Shown here: one piece after another, positions 32,072 to 34,683 of the stretch
Numbering within the stretch: the stretch's first letter is position 1
Layout of the letters: each line of letters starts with the position of its first letter
From: Acholeplasmataceae bacterium
GTDB taxonomy: Bacteria > Bacillota_I > Bacilli_A > Acholeplasmatales > Acholeplasmataceae
NCBI GenBank assembly: GCA_023230825.1
Contig: JALNWO010000004.1
Span: 1 to 34,683, forward strand
DNA length: 34,683 bases
Reading direction: 5' to 3'
Notes under the pieces: generated by a model
What the model was told of the DNA's origin: nothing
The model's database searches: none
Seen by the model: the letters and a program-made list of their open reading frames with translations, nothing else
Made by a program: the position numbers and the translations under genes

Positions 32072-32298
32072 TTTCTTTCTTATAATTTATTTTTTTGTTT
32101 AGCTATTAATATTATGTAAAGAAACCTGGTACTTCCCTAACCTACTGAAATCATCTAATTGATATTGAAGCTTTCGCAGGTATTCTTTATATAAATAGGA
32201 GTCTGTAAAGAAAGACTCCTATTTATGCCTCACTTTATTTTTTATAACTAGTCTACATCTCTTGGATAAAGATATAGTATAGCTGGAGATTAACTACT
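32072..32298 (+). promoter_or_regulatory. Intergenic region with hairpin and TATGCC
   Basis: A 227-bp stretch without a convincing ORF. It holds a T-rich run, then an uncharacterised segment with GTACTTCCCTAACC and TTCGCAGG near 32130-32180, and the perfect hairpin 32191-32226 followed by TATGCC. A second hairpin so close behind the first suggests a short transcript in between. Candidate for a small RNA; only the hairpin and T-run support it. Confidence 0.35.
32191..32226 (+). terminator. Perfect hairpin terminator
   Basis: ATAAATAGGAGTCT (32191-32204) and AGACTCCTATTTAT (32213-32226), 14 bp. The stem matches the hairpin at position 1 almost exactly. Right flank GCC; the next ATG is 75 nt from the TATG. 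Confidence 0.88.
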
Positions 32299-32700
32299 AT
32301 GAATAAAAAAGATTTAGAGGACTATAAAGCTTTAGCTAATGATTACTCAGTGATTATTAATAAACCCATTTACTCACTATCATTACTAGATAAGAATACT
32401 GCTTTAGTAGAACTTACTAACTACTGTATAGGTAAGTCTATCACAATTCCAGATAATAGGGAAGTCTTTCTACAGACTGTATTAGAAGAGATATTTAATG
32501 AGAACTCTTCTTTCATTACTTACCTTCGCTTAGCTTATAGTGATGTTAATGATTTCGTATCTTTAGTTACAGTAAATAAAAGTAACCTAGAGAACATTAC
32601 TAGTGTTTTACAAAAAGCACTCTTTGCCATTAATAAATTCATTTATATCGAAGAAGCTATCCAAACCACTCTAACCGCTATTTCTCAAAAGTTAAAATGA
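32299..32700 (+). CDS. Unknown helical protein (133 aa)
   Basis: Small, helical, without cysteine clusters or membrane segments. GGAG lies about 12 nt before the start, at a longish spacing. The stop overlaps the next start as ATGA, so the two are co-translated. No family recognised. Confidence 0.55.
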   Translation: MNKKDLEDYKALANDYSVIINKPIYSLSLLDKNTALVELTNYCIGKSITIPDNREVFLQTVLEEIFNENSSFITYLRLAYSDVNDFVSLVTVNKSNLENITSVLQKALFAINKFIYIEEAIQTTLTAISQKLK

Positions 32701-33083
32701 ATACTAAACAAGAAGACATTAAAGTTATTAAGAAAGAAACACATTACTTAGAAAATACCAAAACTCCTTTTAGCATTTTCCTAGAAGGATTGCTTGAGAA
32801 GGAAGAGGTGAGTGAAACAGATATTAATGATATCAAACTTTCTCTAAAAAACATTACTTTATTTACTATTAAGAATAAAGAACTCCTTACCTCTACGTAC
32901 ATTTCTGATTTTAGTGTAGATATTTATAGTTCTAGCTTTATGGAAAAACGTTTACGTTTAGAGGAGGGTAAATTAGATATCTCTAATAAAGAAGAAGTGA
33001 AAGCTTTCTTAAAACTCCTCGTCCTGGATTATAAGGTTCTTCGAGGTGTATTCTTAAAAGCAGGATGTATTATTAACATCTAG
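32697..33083 (+). CDS. Unknown helical protein, coupled (128 aa)
   Basis: Helical and charged; the segment FSIFLEGLLEKEEVSETDIN near residues 20-40 is followed by further charged helices. The start overlaps the preceding stop by 4 bases. The two proteins have similar size and composition and might be partners. No motif recognised. A UUCG-loop hairpin follows the stop by about 15 nt. Confidence 0.52.
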   Translation: MNTKQEDIKVIKKETHYLENTKTPFSIFLEGLLEKEEVSETDINDIKLSLKNITLFTIKNKELLTSTYISDFSVDIYSSSFMEKRLRLEEGKLDISNKEEVKAFLKLLVLDYKVLRGVFLKAGCIINI

Positions 33084-33098
33084 CAAAAGCAGATATTG

Positions 33099-33116
33099 GG
33101 AGTTCTTCGGAACTCC
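33099..33116 (+). terminator. Hairpin with C(UUCG)G tetraloop
   Basis: GGAGTTC (33099-33105), loop TTCG, GAACTCC (33110-33116): the C(UUCG)G loop is exceptionally stable in RNA. TAATTATGCTGTA follows, so this is the compact form of the repeated cassette. Confidence 0.85.
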
Positions 33117-33118
33117 TA

Positions 33119-33165
33119 ATTATGCTGTAAAAACTAGAGAGTAGATTATCTTAAGCTTATATTAC
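33119..33165 (+). promoter_or_regulatory. TTATGCTGTA cassette, copy 3
   Basis: TTATGCTGTA (33120-33129), AGATTATCT (about 33143) and TATATTAC (33158-33165), again in the order of copies 1 and 2. TATATTAC equals a motif reported for early promoters of phiKZ, but this is one match in an A/T-rich genome. The next clear gene is at 33344. Confidence 0.5.
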
Positions 33166-33167
33166 TA

Positions 33168-33228
33168 AAGTACTGTGTACTTGACCAAAAAGAGGTTAAG
33201 GGAAAAAGAAACTATTTTTTTTTTTTTT
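33168..33228 (+). ncRNA. Possible short RNA: small hairpins then 14-T run
   Basis: AAGTAC-TGT-GTACTT (33168-33182), then CTTGACC with GGTTAAG (33180-33200, one G-T pair) as an alternative stem, then 14 T in a row (33215-33228). A promoter-like cassette lies just upstream. This could be a short non-coding transcript or a terminator with leader. No sequence family is recognised. Confidence 0.3.
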
Positions 33229-33251
33229 GTATAAGAAATAAAGGAAATAGT

Positions 33252-33308
33252 ATGTTAGAAGAACTATATTTTTTTATATGTTTTTTCGTAAACGCCCATT
33301 ATTCTTAG
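33252..33308 (+). CDS. Possible leader peptide (18 aa)
   Basis: ATG with AAAGGA 6-8 nt upstream; peptide MLEELYFFICFFVNAHYS then TAG. Hydrophobic. It is 36 nt upstream of the gene at 33344. The site is convincing, but such a short frame in A/T-rich DNA arises easily by chance. Confidence 0.25.
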   Translation: MLEELYFFICFFVNAHYS

Positions 33309-33343
33309 CTGAATAATCTATTAGCCAAGAAAGGTTAAGGACA

Positions 33344-33880
33344 ATGCATCTTTTTAGACTATTATTAAACGAACAAAACTTTAATCGTCCGTCTATAGAG
33401 ATTGCCTTAGAACTTATCCATATTTCATCTGGTTGGAGAGGTGAGGAAAAATATGTTGAATTTGGTTTACCGGAAGTTTGTGATCCTCGACCAGATATCG
33501 ACTATGATGCCAATACCTTTGCTCCAATTAAAGTGGATTTACGATACGATTCTAGGTTCTCTGGGACAACAGGCTTTCTCTATAGACGTCTTTCATTAGA
33601 CGAGCTAATAGAGAGTCAAGAAGTTAAAGTATGGCCTGAACAATATCCTTTTAAAACAAGTGAAGTACTCGATCAAATTAATGAACAACTCCACACTCAA
33701 ATGACGATGGAGGACTTGTTAGAGGTTCAGTATGATGAGCCAGGTAACTTTACTCTTTTTGCACATAACCATTCCTTAGTATGGACTGGTAAGAAAGCAT
33801 TTAGAGCGATGAACCCAGGAGATCCTGAGTACTTATTCCCTACTAGAATCCTCTCAGGGTTCGTAGAAGTCAATCTTTAA
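33344..33880 (+). CDS. Virion/fibre-associated protein, family of 21031 and 33903 (178 aa)
   Basis: MHLFRLLLNEQNFNRPSIEI begins it; residues about 76-100 (RFSGTTGFLYRRLSLDELIE) match the 21031 protein, and PFKTSEVLDQINEQL (about 104-118) matches PFTTHEVLDLINEAL in the next gene. The last 45 residues are strands with WTG. AAGG lies about 8 nt upstream. It stands just before the collagen-like fibre gene, so a fibre-attachment or baseplate-edge role is suggested. This is a paralogue set; function is inferred. Confidence 0.55.
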   Translation: MHLFRLLLNEQNFNRPSIEIALELIHISSGWRGEEKYVEFGLPEVCDPRPDIDYDANTFAPIKVDLRYDSRFSGTTGFLYRRLSLDELIESQEVKVWPEQYPFKTSEVLDQINEQLHTQMTMEDLLEVQYDEPGNFTLFAHNHSLVWTGKKAFRAMNPGDPEYLFPTRILSGFVEVNL

Positions 33881-33902
33881 GTAAGAAGAGGAATGTTATA
33901 AA

Positions 33903-34418
33903 ATGCCTCAATCAACCCCGTATAAGGGTAAGAGTGTAGATAGAGTAGCAGCATTAATGAATGAGACAAACGAGACGGAATATGTCTTAAATGTTGACTT
34001 CACTCTTGGTCAGATGAGAATTGCTGCTGAGGCTGGTGGCAATACAGTGCTAGACTACAACAGTAATGTAGAAGGAAAGTTAAGTAGCTACGTTATTTAT
34101 ACTCGATTACCTATTAGTGTATTGAACAATAGAAGTGATCTTGATGTTGTCGATATTCCAACATTTCCTTTCACTACACATGAAGTATTAGATTTAATAA
34201 ACGAAGCATTAGGTTTAGATCTTGAACCTTCTGAAGTTATTAACGAAACACATACAACACGATTACCAGATTATCCGTTGAAGGTAAATGCCAGCTCTTT
34301 AGCTTGGTTACCTTCTACGTATAGATTTAAAGCATTGCTGCCTGGCTCTATATTAGAGGAAGATGGCAGTCCATTATTAACAGAATATGGTACAGTTTTT
34401 GAACTAGAGTCCGCATAA
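33903..34418 (+). CDS. Virion/fibre-associated protein, second paralogue (171 aa)
   Basis: Shares PFTTHEVLDLINEALGLDLE with the neighbour at 33344 and a similar beta-rich end (SSLAWLPSTYRFKALLPGSI). The N-terminal half differs more (VDRVAALMNETNETEYVLNV). GAGGAATG is upstream, 23 nt after the previous stop, in the same operon. Duplication of such genes beside a fibre gene fits a set of adaptors, but no homologue with known role can be named. Confidence 0.55.
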   Translation: MPQSTPYKGKSVDRVAALMNETNETEYVLNVDFTLGQMRIAAEAGGNTVLDYNSNVEGKLSSYVIYTRLPISVLNNRSDLDVVDIPTFPFTTHEVLDLINEALGLDLEPSEVINETHTTRLPDYPLKVNASSLAWLPSTYRFKALLPGSILEEDGSPLLTEYGTVFELESA

Positions 34419-34434
34419 ACGGAGTATTATTACA

Positions 34435-34683
34435 ATGGCTAAGATTTCAGAATTAGACCTCTTAACTGAACTAACCCCAGGAACTTTTGTTCCTGTGGTC
34501 GATTTAGTTGAAGTAGATAAAGAAAAGCAAAATAAACGCGCCTCTCCCGAAGTATTTAAAGGTCCTAAAGGTGACCAGGGTGAGCAGGGCGAACAAGGTA
34601 TCCAAGGTATCCAGGGCGAAAAAGGAGACAAGGGCGATACCGGTGAACGAGGTGAACAAGGAATTCAGGGTATCCAAGGTGAA
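34435..34683 (+). CDS. Collagen-like tail fibre, 5' part (83 codons, incomplete)
   Basis: ATG at 34435, GGAG about 11 nt upstream. Residues 1-42 form a short N-terminal domain (MAKISELDLLTELTPGTFVP); from about 43 on there are G-x-y repeats (GPKGDQGEQGEQGIQG and GEKGDKGDTGERGEQG) with no stop to the window edge. Collagen-like triple helices are common in phage tail fibres and needles. The gene runs beyond 34683. GC content rises here because of Gly codons. The reverse frame 34404-34631 is its shadow. Confidence 0.85.
   Translation, partial: MAKISELDLLTELTPGTFVPVVDLVEVDKEKQNKRASPEVFKGPKGDQGEQGEQGIQGIQGEKGDKGDTGERGEQGIQGIQGE

Noticed and set aside
34404..34631. Proline-rich reverse ORF at the right edge
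   Set aside because: Its PWSP-type repeats are the complement of collagen-like Gly codons; the plus-strand frame is far better supported.
1..34683. tRNA genes, CRISPR arrays, integrase or attachment sites
   Set aside because: No cloverleaf, spaced direct repeats or recombinase motif was seen when reading the gaps; a tRNA scan would be needed to exclude a diverged tRNA.

Overview
The window looks like part of a large, low-GC tailed-phage genome, most likely a jumbo myovirus. The evidence is a long run of densely packed virion genes, a compact set of small phage genes around thymidylate synthase and dTMP kinase, a collagen-like fibre gene, ATGA-type stop/start overlaps and hairpin terminators between short transcription units. 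Several virion proteins resemble, from memory, uncharacterised structural proteins of jumbo phages of Gram-negative bacteria. No host gene, tRNA, integrase, CRISPR array or insertion sequence was seen, and host and genus cannot be fixed from this stretch.

Layout. (1) 1-4070, minus strand: a large baseplate-wedge-like protein and a second virion protein, ending in a two-way hairpin at the left edge. (2) 4143-6821, plus strand: three virion-type proteins; the last start overlaps the previous stop. (3) 6893-15978: a set of acidic, helical proteins that seem related to each other and carry S/A-x-E motifs like those cut by prohead proteases in jumbo phages. I read them as inner-head or core proteins. 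(4) 16088-21570: five closely spaced virion proteins, probably tail and baseplate, including a hub candidate. (5) 21571-33083: small accessory or early-type genes (membrane peptides, dTMP kinase, a NUDIX-like protein, thymidylate synthase, a macro-domain protein and many unknowns). (6) 33344-34683: two proteins related to the one at 21031, then a collagen-like fibre cut by the window edge.

The most striking observation is a complete second gene inside the acidic virion gene at 7899-9797. In the +1 frame, positions 8020-8583, a 187-residue protein starts with its own well-placed Shine-Dalgarno sequence and ends in a histone-H1-like tail (20 lysines in the last 59 residues, no acidic residue there). 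The host frame changes codon use over this interval: C-ending codons become common, which gives Thr, Ala, Pro and Ser in the other frame. One stretch thus encodes a very acidic linker and a very basic protein.

A second theme is a repeated intergenic cassette: a strong hairpin, then TTATGCTGTA or a close variant, and in three copies further shared blocks before the next gene. It looks like a combined terminator-promoter module. The accessory region suggests dTMP supply (thymidylate synthase, dTMP kinase) and nucleotide or ADP-ribose handling (NUDIX-like, macro domain).
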